From NCBI GenBank assembly GCA_036011785.1, contig DASCOB010000188.1, forward strand, positions 1 to 18,479: a stretch of DNA of 18,479 bases, in the 5' to 3' direction. The notes under the pieces are model-generated. The model made no database searches. It worked only from the letters and a program-made list of their open reading frames with translations, and was not told where the DNA came from. Below are positions 1 through 6,305 of this stretch, one piece after another; position 1 is the first letter of the stretch; each line of letters opens with the position of its first letter. The position numbers and the translations under genes were made by a program. The stretch is from CAJWGI01 sp036011785 (GTDB taxonomy: Bacteria; Chloroflexota; Anaerolineae; Anaerolineales; UBA11657).

Positions 1-2
1 GG

Positions 3-200
3 CATCTATCTCCCAAACATAGGCAAACGCCGAACACAAAATGCCACAAGTGCACTGGCAGCGATGGAAAGCGCAAGGCACTTTATGATACAGAGGTGGC
101 TGCTGACAATAGAGCTGCCATACTGCTCAAGGAAAAAGGAATTGATCTTACGGTCTACAAATGCCCATGCAATCGGGGCTGGCACTTATCAAAGGGTTGA
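3..200 (+). CDS. Small zinc-ribbon-like protein (5' truncated by window edge)
   Basis: The reading frame is open from the window edge to TGA at 198-200 and gives at least 65 residues. It carries a C-x2-C pair (KCHKC) near residue 14, a central basic/alanine-rich stretch (VAADNRAAILLKEKG), and a second pair, C-x-C, in YKCPCNRGWHLSKG at the end. This layout, two cysteine pairs with the second followed by WHL, is that of short zinc-ribbon proteins often found in bacterial accessory DNA and phages. The second pair is C-x-C rather than the usual C-x2-C. Another frame is also open here (to TAG at 233-235), but its product has no recognisable pattern. The function is unknown; nucleic-acid binding is only a guess from the fold type. 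The start lies outside the window. Confidence 0.5.
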   Translation, partial: HLSPKHRQTPNTKCHKCTGSDGKRKALYDTEVAADNRAAILLKEKGIDLTVYKCPCNRGWHLSKG

Positions 201-227
201 AATCAATAAAACTGACCAACCGGAAAA

Positions 228-257
228 GAATTAGATGGTTGAGGGCGGGTGTATAGT
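228..257 (+). promoter_or_regulatory. Recurrent promoter element, copy 1 (degenerate left arm)
   Basis: TATAGT at 252-257 is preceded by GAGGGCGGGTG, the conserved right half of the element. The left arm (ACCCGC in good copies) has decayed and the -35 position reads GAATTA. It lies 45 bp upstream of the GTG start at 303. Confidence 0.5.
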
Positions 258-302
258 TGCAGTGGTTATGTACCGCATTCAGTTATCAAGAGGAGGTCAA
301 CC

Positions 303-521
303 GTGAGCACAACTGAGCCACTGTCCCGTGAAGACCGTAGTGGCATTCTTGAGAGGGAAGTAACGAAGTATGTCAAGCGGGGCTATCGTGTAATCAGCCG
401 TACCGATACCACAGTGCAGCTGGCAAGGCCGGAGAAATTTGGGGCAAGTGGTTACATGGCGAAGAAAGACAGGGCGGTACATTTGGAGATCAACAAACTG
501 GGGCGTATCAAGCGAACGTAG
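303..521 (+). CDS. Small basic hypothetical protein with a KYVKRGYRVISRTDTTVQL motif
   Basis: This 72-residue protein uses a GTG start chosen because a strong AGGAGG Shine-Dalgarno lies at about 291-296. The longer frame starting at 249 would begin inside the -10 box. The sequence runs from a charged N-terminus through ILEREVTKYVKRGYRVISRT and VQLARPEKF to DRAVHLEINKLGRI. From memory, this resembles a family of small Chloroflexota/actinobacterial membrane proteins in which the PKKF segment is followed by a hydrophobic hairpin and then a KKDxxVYLxVDxxGRV tail. Here the hydrophobic stretch is missing, and PEKF runs almost directly into GYMAKKDRAVHLEIN. If the recollection is right, this is an internally deleted, soluble member. 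Function is unknown. It has its own upstream promoter-like element and ends 28 bp before the next one. Confidence 0.6.
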   Translation: MSTTEPLSREDRSGILEREVTKYVKRGYRVISRTDTTVQLARPEKFGASGYMAKKDRAVHLEINKLGRIKRT

Positions 522-548
522 AGAGGCAAAGCAACGCGCAAGCCATGC

Positions 549-577
549 CTGCTGACCCCTTGCGTCGGGTGTATAGT
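549..577 (+). promoter_or_regulatory. Recurrent promoter element, copy 2
   Basis: CTGCTG at 549-554, a 17-bp spacer containing ACCCCTTGCGTCGGGT, and TATAGT at 572-577. The expected transcript start is near 584, giving the cupin gene a leader of about 65 nt. Confidence 0.6.
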
Positions 578-649
578 GTAGACAATAATACGGAATCCTA
601 AGCTCGGAAGAGGCATAAAAGCAGCGCGCGTAATGAAGGAGGCCAAACA

Positions 650-1006
650 ATGGAAAAGGTGAACATCGCCCAGAAACTTAGCCTGTTCCAAGAGTATTGG
701 AGTCCAAGAATTGCAGGTGAGCTTAACGACACATATGTCAAACTGGCTAAACTCAAAGGGGCGTATGCCTGGCATCAGCACGACGCAGAGGACCAACTGT
801 TTCTCGTCATACACGGAAACCTATTAATCAAACTCAGAGATCGTGACATCTTGCTAGCAGAAGGGGAATTCATGATCATCCCCAAAGGCGTGGAACATTT
901 ACCCGTTGCAGAAGAAGAGGTTCAACTGTTGTTGCTTGACCCGAAATCTTTAGTGAACACGGGCAATGTGGGGAACGATAGAACAGTCGATGACCAGTGG
1001 ATCTGA
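650..1006 (+). CDS. Cupin-fold protein (single-domain, mannose-6-phosphate isomerase-like cupin)
   Basis: The protein is 118 residues, a normal length for a one-domain cupin. It starts at ATG 650 after AAGGAGG at about 634-640. Cupin motif 1 is WHQHDAEDQLFLVIHGNLLI (residues 41-60) and motif 2 is GEFMIIPKGVEH (about 72-83). His42, His44 and His83 match the usual metal-binding histidines. The family pattern HxHxxxDE would place a Glu ligand at residue 49, but this copy has Gln49, so metal binding may be weakened or use Glu47. The broken second copy at 9934 keeps Glu49. Substrate is not predictable, because these cupins include isomerases, dioxygenases and small-molecule sensors. The gene has its own promoter element and is followed 3 bp later by a relic lipoprotein leader. 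Confidence 0.88.
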   Translation: MEKVNIAQKLSLFQEYWSPRIAGELNDTYVKLAKLKGAYAWHQHDAEDQLFLVIHGNLLIKLRDRDILLAEGEFMIIPKGVEHLPVAEEEVQLLLLDPKSLVNTGNVGNDRTVDDQWI

Positions 1007-1009
1007 AAC

Positions 1010-1063
1010 ATGAAGCGCGTCGGCGTATTTTTCTTGCTGGCCAAAATCATTGTGTTCTCCTGA
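1010..1063 (+). pseudogene. Relic of a lipoprotein signal peptide (MKRVGVFFLLAKIIVFS-stop)
   Basis: Seventeen codons from ATG 1010 read MKRVGVFFLLAKIIVFS and then hit TGA. The sequence parallels the leaders of the two lipoproteins in this window, MKRVGVFVLPAISMLSAC (8146) and MERIGKFVVLTAIMLSSC (1189). The TGA falls exactly where those genes carry TGC for the lipobox cysteine. No mature domain follows; a terminator hairpin starts 25 bp later. I read it as the 5' stub of a deleted lipoprotein gene. A functional 17-residue peptide is less likely, as there is no Shine-Dalgarno. Confidence 0.6.
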
Positions 1064-1087
1064 CTCCACTCCCCTGCCTGGCATCTG

Positions 1088-1119
1088 ACCCACCTCCATA
1101 GTGAGGTGGGTTCTCTTTC
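1088..1119 (+). terminator. Rho-independent terminator
   Basis: A perfect 9-bp stem, ACCCACCTC (1088-1096) with GAGGTGGGT (1103-1111), has a 6-nt loop and is followed by the T-rich tail TCTCTTTC. It ends the cupin/relic transcript and sits 13 bp before the next promoter element. Related hairpins occupy the same position before the elements at 13342 and 16477. Confidence 0.8.
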
Positions 1120-1131
1120 TACACACGATGA

Positions 1132-1161
1132 TAGCTGACCCGCTGCGAGCGGGTGCATAGT
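1132..1161 (+). promoter_or_regulatory. Recurrent promoter element, copy 3
   Basis: TAGCTG at 1132-1137, an 18-bp spacer holding a perfect inverted repeat ACCCGC (1138-1143) and GCGGGT (1149-1154), then CATAGT at 1156-1161. The lipoprotein start at 1189 lies 27 bp after the -10, the same distance as in the paralogous promoter at 8089. Confidence 0.65.
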
Positions 1162-1188
1162 GATGAAGCGTATTGACAGCGTTAGCTC

Positions 1189-2586
1189 ATGGAACGGATA
1201 GGCAAATTTGTAGTGCTAACTGCCATCATGCTGTCCTCCTGCGGGCCCTCCGCAGAGGAGAGTTCGCGGACGATGGTCGTCCACACCGACACACCAAGCA
1301 TAAAATCTCGGCCGACTGACACTGCCGTTCCCGTGCCGTCGCATACGGCCGAAGCCGAGGTAGATGGGCAGGTCGCCACGCCCACCCCGCTCGCAAAACG
1401 ACCTACAGATGCTATAGCCACTTACTGGACCCTAGTGAGCAATCGCGACTACGCATCCGCATGGAGACTACTTTCTGACAGTTTCCGACAGCATAACCAC
1501 GGGGGTGACTTCTCTGCCTACCAGAACGGTTATCAAGAGATGAAGCTCTGTAGTGTGGAACCGAGCAGCATCAAGACCATTGTTAAAAGCGGGCGCAATG
1601 CCCGGGTGAGTTCGCGCATAACATATCGGATGGGAGACGCCTGCGATAACCAAGTGGACTTCGTTTTCGAGTTCTACCTTATCCACGAAACTCGGGCAAC
1701 AGGATGGCAGATTGACAAGGTCACGCTTGTGGATGACCTAGACATCTCATTGGATGGTGCCGCCAATTGTGGCGATAATATGGCTTCTGTTCTCGCTTCA
1801 TCTCTCAATGTCCGCGCCGGCCCTGGAGCTGGCAGAATCGGCGAGGCTTCGTACAAGATAAAGTCATATTTACAAAGAGGCGAATGCGTAAGAGTTACTG
1901 CGACCGATGTAGATCGCTCTTGGGTCCTGATTGCGAATACCCCTCGCGCAGCTGCGGAAGGTGGCTGGGTATCGGTATCGTTCCTTGACCTTGGTAATGA
2001 CGCAAATGCGATTGAGCGTTTGCCAATAGTAGCCGTGACACCACAGCCGCCGACCCAGACCCCTCCACCAAATGTAGAATTGCCCAAACCCATCGGCATA
2101 GAGCACTTGGGAGGCGCAAATTATGTATGTTACAACATCCAGGGTAGCAATAGCGACCAGTTGACCGAGCAGATGGACAGACTCGGGCCGCTCACCAGTG
2201 GCGAGGATGAAGTCTGGGCTGTCACAAGCCTTGCGTATGACGCCAGTGGAGGTAGCTGTTACTCTGATGGGACTGCCGATCTCTCGGACGTCAGGGTGAC
2301 CATCGACGCCACCATTACCATGCCTTGCTGGTACCCCCATTCCGGCACAAGCCAGGAAGAAGTGTCAAAGTTTGACCGTTTCATGCGGGTTCTAGCACGT
2401 CACGAACTCAGGCACGTGGAGATCGCATGGCAGCACGCGAGCACACTTGAGCAACAGTTGAGAGATGCCAACATCTGTGACGCTGCGATTCTAGGAAGAA
2501 TCGAAGACCAAGTCTGGGCAGACTATGACGCAGCCCAGAACGCATTCCACGCATCGCCTGAGGGGCAGGCTATTCGTTATCCGTGA
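1189..2586 (+). CDS. Lipoprotein with NTF2-like, SH3b and DUF922-like metallopeptidase regions
   Basis: The protein is 465 residues. MERIGKFVVLTAIMLSSC is a lipoprotein signal peptide with lipobox LSSC and Cys18. A low-complexity Thr/Pro linker follows to about residue 70. Residues 72-185 (TDAIATYWTLVSNRDYASAWRLL...) look like an NTF2/SnoaL-type fold as found in extracytoplasmic sensor proteins. Residues 203-270 (SSLNVRAGPGAGRIG..., ending WVSVSFLDL) form a bacterial SH3 domain, typically a cell-wall or peptide binder. Residues 305-455 contain HELRH (405-409) and resemble the DUF922 family of putative secreted zinc proteases. The likely place is the outer face of the membrane, anchored by lipid, with a wall-associated hydrolase or sensor role. 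Start: ATG 1189 gives a correct leader, although no Shine-Dalgarno is visible. The SH3b and lipobox calls are firm; the peptidase call is moderate. Confidence 0.85.
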   Translation: MERIGKFVVLTAIMLSSCGPSAEESSRTMVVHTDTPSIKSRPTDTAVPVPSHTAEAEVDGQVATPTPLAKRPTDAIATYWTLVSNRDYASAWRLLSDSFRQHNHGGDFSAYQNGYQEMKLCSVEPSSIKTIVKSGRNARVSSRITYRMGDACDNQVDFVFEFYLIHETRATGWQIDKVTLVDDLDISLDGAANCGDNMASVLASSLNVRAGPGAGRIGEASYKIKSYLQRGECVRVTATDVDRSWVLIANTPRAAAEGGWVSVSFLDLGNDANAIERLPIVAVTPQPPTQTPPPNVELPKPIGIEHLGGANYVCYNIQGSNSDQLTEQMDRLGPLTSGEDEVWAVTSLAYDASGGSCYSDGTADLSDVRVTIDATITMPCWYPHSGTSQEEVSKFDRFMRVLARHELRHVEIAWQHASTLEQQLRDANICDAAILGRIEDQVWADYDAAQNAFHASPEGQAIRYP

Positions 2587-2610
2587 GCGGGGAGCTGTGC
2601 TCGACGAACG

Positions 2611-2637
2611 ATCCGCTGCGGGCGGGTGGTGTATAGT
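2611..2637 (+). promoter_or_regulatory. Recurrent promoter element, copy 4 (2-bp insertion)
   Basis: ATCCGC (2611-2616), GCGGGT (2622-2627) and TATAGT (2632-2637). Relative to other copies an extra GG separates the right arm from the -10. It lies 24 bp after the lipoprotein stop codon. Confidence 0.55.
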
Positions 2638-2681
2638 TGGGACATGGCCCAATCGTGCACACACTGAAAGGAGGTGCTATT

Positions 2682-3149
2682 GTGGCTTACGATAAACTCA
2701 CACTTTTGGAAAGACGTATTTTGGAGGCTCAGGCTATAGCCCCGGTGATCAGGGCTTTCACTGAGGTGGTGGGCATAGACGCGGCTAAGGAGGTGCTTCA
2801 AAGAGTGAACGAAGATCTGGGCAGAGAAAGTGGCTGCCAGTTGGCCGGGATTCCTGGGGATAATAGCCTGACGGCCTTAGCAGAGGAGATAGCCAATTGG
2901 GGCGAGGATGGTTCCCTGGAGGGTGAAATCGTAGAGGAGACAGATAGGACTTACGTCGTTAACGTAACGCGATGTAAATTCGCCGAAAAATACGACGAAC
3001 TGGGAGTACGTGACTTGGGCTATGCTCTGTCCTGCTGCCGAGATATGACCTTTGTTGAGGGTTACAACCCCAAGATAAAGCTCCGCCGAACGCAGACCAT
3101 TATGGAAGGTGGATCGTGTTGCGATTTCCACTATGCGATGGAGGATTAA
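2682..3149 (+). CDS. L-2-amino-thiazoline-4-carboxylate (ATC) hydrolase-like protein
   Basis: This 155-residue protein starts at GTG 2682, chosen for the strong AAAGGAGGTG Shine-Dalgarno at 2668-2677; the longer frame from 2637 would begin in the -10 box. The C-terminal half carries the family pattern: TRCKFAEKYDELG (97-109), DLGYALSCCRD (111-121), GYNPKIKLRRTQTIMEGG (127-144) and CCDFHY (146-151). This matches my recollection of Pfam ATC_hydrolase (PF14196), named for the enzyme that opens the thiazoline ring on the way from ATC to cysteine. Many members have no tested activity, so the substrate is unproven. Conserved cysteines include Cys98, Cys118/119 and Cys146/147. The stop codon TAA directly abuts the next promoter element. 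Confidence 0.8.
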   Translation: MAYDKLTLLERRILEAQAIAPVIRAFTEVVGIDAAKEVLQRVNEDLGRESGCQLAGIPGDNSLTALAEEIANWGEDGSLEGEIVEETDRTYVVNVTRCKFAEKYDELGVRDLGYALSCCRDMTFVEGYNPKIKLRRTQTIMEGGSCCDFHYAMED

Positions 3150-3172
3150 CCCGCTGAGGGCGGGTGTATAGT
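3143..3172 (+). promoter_or_regulatory. Recurrent promoter element, copy 5 (overlaps upstream stop codon)
   Basis: A perfect inverted repeat, ACCCGC (3149-3154) with GCGGGT (3160-3165), then TATAGT at 3167-3172. The last base of the upstream TAA stop is the first base of the left arm. The next ATG (3179) is 6 bp after the -10, so the transcript would start at or near the start codon. Confidence 0.65.
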
Positions 3173-3178
3173 TGAGGT

Positions 3179-3379
3179 ATGGCTGATTTCATGCGTGAGG
3201 AAGTGATTGAGGTTGTCTTGAACGGCCGAAAGCGTGTGGGTGCGGATCTACAGGATATCGACCTGAGCGAGGCCAACCTGAACGTTGTCAACCTGGAACC
3301 GGCCATGTACGACGCCGGGACAAAGTGGCCCGAAGGCTTCGACCCAATGGCGGCTGAGGCGGTGTTGGTGGATGATTGA
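3179..3379 (+). CDS. Mini pentapeptide-repeat protein
   Basis: This 66-residue protein has only two to three pentapeptide turns (ADLQDIDLSEANLNVVNLEPA, split at about residues 22-42). The capping segment TKWPEGFDPMAAEA follows. That cap recurs in the large pentapeptide lipoprotein at 16609 (TKWPEGFDSATAGV), so the two share an origin. Pentapeptide repeats form a right-handed quadrilateral beta-helix; two or three turns are too few for a stable helix of the usual size, so this may be a remnant or a protein that packs on a partner. ATG 3179 lies 6 bp after the -10 box with no Shine-Dalgarno, which points to a leaderless mRNA. The TGA stop overlaps the next promoter element. Confidence 0.7.
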   Translation: MADFMREEVIEVVLNGRKRVGADLQDIDLSEANLNVVNLEPAMYDAGTKWPEGFDPMAAEAVLVDD

Positions 3380-3407
3380 CCCGCTGAGGTGGGCCGTTAG
3401 GTAATAT
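3376..3407 (+). promoter_or_regulatory. Recurrent promoter element, copy 6 (divergent right half)
   Basis: TTGACC at 3376-3381 overlaps the upstream TGA. CGCTGAGGTGGG follows, then the element departs from consensus with CCGTTAGG, and TAATAT at 3402-3407 can serve as -10. The start codon at 3413 is 5 bp further on, so initiation would be leaderless or nearly so. Confidence 0.5.
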
Positions 3408-3412
3408 AGAAA

Positions 3413-3877
3413 ATGAACAAATTGCGCAGAAAAGACCGTGCCATCACGGAAGAGGAAGCAAAAGTTTTATTAAACAAGGCGGAATACGGCGTGCTATCGA
3501 CAGTCGCCGAAAATGGAACACCCTATGGTGTACCTTTGAATTTTTGCATTATTGACCATTGCATATTTTTTCACTGTGCTCTTGAAGGACAGAAACTCGA
3601 CAATATCAAACAGAACAAATCTGTCTCGTTTTGCACTGTCGGAAACACAGAAATATTACCTGATAAATTTAGCACAAAATATGAGAGTGTGATAGTTTCA
3701 GGAGAGGTTGACGAAGTATTTGATGTGAACAAGCAGATTGCCCTCGAAGGACTATTGCACAAGTATTCTCCAGAATTTATTGACAAAGGCATAAAGTATA
3801 TCAAGGGCTTAGACGAGAAGACCAGAGTATTCAAAATAGCCGTAAATAAATTGACTGGCAAGGCACGAAAACAATGA
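3413..3877 (+). CDS. Pyridoxamine 5'-phosphate oxidase-fold FMN protein, NimA-like
   Basis: The protein is 154 residues, the usual size for NimA-type flavin proteins. Motifs are KAEYGVLSTVAENGTPYGVPLNF (about 22-44, split barrel start), IIDHCIFFHCALEGQKLDNI (46-65, with His54 in the FHxxxxGxK position) and VIVSGEVDEV near residue 100. Nim proteins reduce the nitro group of 5-nitroimidazoles, but most relatives are general FMN- or heme-binding proteins, so resistance should not be assumed. Codon use is visibly AT-richer than the neighbours (ATA, TTA and AAA codons, runs of T), which suggests recent transfer. GTTAGG lies upstream (3396) and CCTAAC 7 bp downstream of the stop (3885), an inverted pair flanking the gene. 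Confidence 0.85.
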   Translation: MNKLRRKDRAITEEEAKVLLNKAEYGVLSTVAENGTPYGVPLNFCIIDHCIFFHCALEGQKLDNIKQNKSVSFCTVGNTEILPDKFSTKYESVIVSGEVDEVFDVNKQIALEGLLHKYSPEFIDKGIKYIKGLDEKTRVFKIAVNKLTGKARKQ

Positions 3878-4313
3878 TGCTCCCTAACAAAGCGCGAGGT
3901 CAAGTCCGACGCCAACCCGCGTAGGGCCGATCCTCGCAGGGACAACCTGCAATAATTGAAGTCGGAGTCGTTAATCTCTACGAAGTTGATATTGCGAAAT
4001 GCATCTTCGTTTCACTCAACCGAATCGGCTCCAGCTCGCGCATTAGTGCAACATCCTCCGACCAGCCAGCGCACCGAACCGCATCAGGTACGGGCGTAAC
4101 AACAGTGATAACCTGCGCTCGGATCGGCCACGACCTCGACCCCCACCCGTGCTACATCGGCTGATATGGGCCTGTTATCAGCATCTCTAGTGAGATACGA
4201 ACATGCGCCTTGGGTCCTGCTGTTCATAGCATGCGAGGCTATTTCAGTTTCGTAATCTGATATAAAATCTTCCACCGGTTTAGTGATCATCAAGTCCTGT
4301 TAGGTACACCACC
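3878..4313. other. Gene-poor interval with cassette-edge-like motifs
   Basis: No convincing gene is visible. Just after the Nim-like gene, CCTAACAAAGCG (3885-3896) resembles the outer edge of integron attC sites, and TCCGAC/GTCGGA form an inverted pair about 50 bp apart. No matching GTTRRRY core closes the site within 150 bp. GTTAGGT at 4299-4305 stands 8 bp before the tiny ORF at 4314. A minus-strand frame of 69 codons (4084-4293) has no recognisable motif. Confidence 0.4.
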
Positions 4314-4424
4314 ATGGAGACCATGTTCCCGTATCCTCCAGTGTTGGCCGCAGCCATCTTTGTGGTAGAGCTACTGCTCAACTTCGCCGTGAAACGAGTT
4401 TCATCAAGGATGTCTGGTTCATGA
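4314..4424 (+). CDS. Tiny single-span membrane protein
   Basis: Thirty-six codons starting METMFPYPPVLAAAIFVVEL contain one hydrophobic span (about residues 9-26) followed by a basic tail (KRVSSRMSGS). The stop overlaps the start of a second tiny ORF through ATGA (4421-4424), the arrangement expected for translational coupling. No clear Shine-Dalgarno or promoter element precedes it. I do not recognise the family. Hydrophobic plus basic composition would fit a membrane-subunit peptide, a small regulator of the ABC exporter downstream, or a toxin-like peptide. It could also be chance, given the length. Confidence 0.4.
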   Translation: METMFPYPPVLAAAIFVVELLLNFAVKRVSSRMSGS

Positions 4425-4486
4425 AACTTCTGTTCAGACTAATATTGGGCGGTGCAGTAATATGGGCTTTGGGCGAGCGGTTTTGA
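4421..4486 (+). CDS. Tiny hydrophobic peptide overlapping the previous ORF
   Basis: The 21-codon ORF reads MKLLFRLILGGAVIWALGERF and is one membrane-length hydrophobic stretch with a basic N-terminus. It starts within the stop of the 36-codon ORF (ATGA overlap). It ends 67 bp before the ABC exporter start. Confidence is limited by its size; the overlap is the main argument that both are translated. Confidence 0.35.
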   Translation: MKLLFRLILGGAVIWALGERF

Positions 4487-4553
4487 GTATTAATTCCATT
4501 TCGTACAACCTGTGTGATATTCAACGCACCTGTTTCGCGGAAAGGCAGGGACC

Positions 4554-6305
4554 TTGAGATTAATCAAGAACGTTTACGAAATCCTTCAAGGGTGTCGACT
4601 TCTCATGGCCGGGTCGGTCATCTGCGGGCTCCTGTTCGCCGGCACCAACCTAATTCCACCCTTGCTGATACGCCGTTTGATCCAGTGGATCACCGAAGGT
4701 GGCGCCGAGTCGTCCAACCTCATCAGCATGACTGTGTTCCTCTTTGGTGTCTACCTAGTGCGCGGAGCCACGCGCTACGGGTATGGGTTTTTCTCACACG
4801 TAACCGCCTACCGAGTGATGCACGACCTGATGACCCGCGTCTACACGCACCTACAGCGTCTGCCCCACCGCTTCTTCAACGATCAGCGCACGGGCAGCCT
4901 TATCTCGCGATCCATCAACGACATCGAAGCCATCGAGGATTTCATCGCCCACGGAATCCCGGAGACCTTCCTGGCCACCATCATTCCCTTCGCGATGATG
5001 GCCGTCCTCTTTGTCCTCAACCCTCAACTCGCCTTAATCGTGCTCGTGCCCATCCCGCTTGCGTCGTGGCTCGTCTACCGCTATGTCTCGCAGGTTCACC
5101 TGATGTGGCGCGGCATCCGTGAGCGCCTCGCCAATCTCGTAGCCCTTGTACAGGACAACCTCTCCGGCATTGCCGTCATCAAGGCGTTCTCGCAGGAGAA
5201 CCGTCGGGCGGAACTCGTCCATGACCGTAGCAGTCGCTTCCGTGACGCGATGATTCGGGCGAACACCATATCCATGATGCCAATGGGGATCATCGAGGCA
5301 GCTGGTGGGCTCGGCCTTGTCCTCGTCATCTGGACTGGCGGTGCCATGGCGCTTCGCGGACACGCCAGCGTTGCTGACCTGTTCGTCTTCATCGTCTATA
5401 TGAGCCACATCTACCAGCCCTTCTTGGCGCTCGCCTCGATAAACGACGTCCTGCACAAAGCGGCTGCCAGCGTCGACCGCGTGTTCACGCTGCTGGCGGA
5501 AGAACCTGACATCGCCGACCGTCCCGGGGCTATCGCGCCCAACAACGTGGTCTTCGACATTGCCTTCGAAAACGTCACGTTCGGATACGAACCTGACACC
5601 GCCGTGCTGCACGATGTAACCTTCGACGTGTCCCCCGGGGAAATCGTCGCGCTCGTGGGCCCAACGGGGGCAGGAAAGACAACCATCTCAGCCTTGATTC
5701 CCCGCTTCTGGGATGCCCAATCCGGAACCGTACGCGTGGCCAACCACGATGTTCGGCTCCTGCAGCTCGAATTCCTGCGCGGAAACGTCTCCTCCGTCCT
5801 TCAGGAGGTGTTTCTGTTCCATGGCACGGTACTCGAAAACATCCTGTTCGGCCGGCCCGACGCCACTGACCGGCAGGTCTTCGAGGCAGCCCAGGCCGCA
5901 TACGCCGAGGAATTCATCCTCGATCTACCCGACGGCTATGACACGGTCATAGGCGAACGCGGCGTCCGCCTATCTGGAGGCCAGAAGCAACGTCTCTCCA
6001 TCGCGCGAGCGCTACTCAAAGACGCCCCCATTCTCATCCTCGACGAGGCAACGTCCTCCATCGACGCGGAATCGGAATCCCTCGTCCAGCAGGCCATCAC
6101 ACGACTCGCCCGCAACCGAACCTCAGTCGTCATCGCTCATCGTCTCTCCACCATCCGCAACGCGGACAAGATCATCGTAATCGACAAGGGGTGTGTCGTC
6201 GAGTCGGGTACAGCCGTCACACTGATGGCTGCCAACGGCCTCTATTCCCGAATGGTCCAAAGCCAGGATCTCACCCGCGATTGGGACATTTACCGTGACA
6301 CCTAG
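4554..6305 (+). CDS. ABC exporter half-transporter (fused permease and ATPase)
   Basis: The protein is 583 residues with the standard architecture of a type IV ABC exporter half (MsbA/MdlB/multidrug type). An N-terminal six-helix membrane domain covers about residues 15-290. The ATPase domain follows with Walker A GPTGAGKTT (369-377), Q-loop Gln417, signature LSGGQ (473-477), Walker B ILILDEATSS (493-502, catalytic Glu498) and switch His529. All catalytic residues are intact. Only one half is encoded here, so it must homodimerise or pair with a partner elsewhere. The start is TTG 4554 after a purine-rich GGAAAGGCAGGG; the next in-frame ATG (4605) would cut off the first elbow and part of helix 1. 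Substrate is unknown. No copy of the recurrent promoter element lies upstream. Confidence 0.93.
   Translation: MRLIKNVYEILQGCRLLMAGSVICGLLFAGTNLIPPLLIRRLIQWITEGGAESSNLISMTVFLFGVYLVRGATRYGYGFFSHVTAYRVMHDLMTRVYTHLQRLPHRFFNDQRTGSLISRSINDIEAIEDFIAHGIPETFLATIIPFAMMAVLFVLNPQLALIVLVPIPLASWLVYRYVSQVHLMWRGIRERLANLVALVQDNLSGIAVIKAFSQENRRAELVHDRSSRFRDAMIRANTISMMPMGIIEAAGGLGLVLVIWTGGAMALRGHASVADLFVFIVYMSHIYQPFLALASINDVLHKAAASVDRVFTLLAEEPDIADRPGAIAPNNVVFDIAFENVTFGYEPDTAVLHDVTFDVSPGEIVALVGPTGAGKTTISALIPRFWDAQSGTVRVANHDVRLLQLEFLRGNVSSVLQEVFLFHGTVLENILFGRPDATDRQVFEAAQAAYAEEFILDLPDGYDTVIGERGVRLSGGQKQRLSIARALLKDAPILILDEATSSIDAESESLVQQAITRLARNRTSVVIAHRLSTIRNADKIIVIDKGCVVESGTAVTLMAANGLYSRMVQSQDLTRDWDIYRDT

Larger units (their letters stand above)
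546..1006 (+). repeat. Direct duplication, copy A (promoter element + leader + cupin gene)
   Basis: The promoter element, a leader containing ACAATAATACGGAAT, the Shine-Dalgarno and the whole cupin ORF recur at 9828-10290 in the same orientation. The two copies have the same ORF length (357 bp) and high nucleotide identity by eye. Similarity fades just upstream of the promoter element, so the duplicated unit is one promoter-gene module. Confidence 0.85.

Noticed and set aside
1870..2340. Minus-strand 156-codon frame inside the SH3b lipoprotein gene
   Set aside because: It is a shadow of a clearly coding + strand gene and has no recognisable motif.
3878..3990. Canonical integron attC site after the Nim-like gene
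   Set aside because: CCTAACAAAGCG looks right at one end, but no GTTRRRY core or correctly spaced L-type boxes close it within 150 bp, and no integrase is in the window. Kept only as a weak hypothesis.
4084..4293. Minus-strand 69-codon frame in the gene-poor interval
   Set aside because: No motif, no ribosome site and no promoter element; length is within chance expectation.
4514..5122. A + strand 202-codon frame overlapping the ABC exporter start
   Set aside because: It is Arg/Pro/His-rich out-of-frame translation of the exporter's membrane domain.
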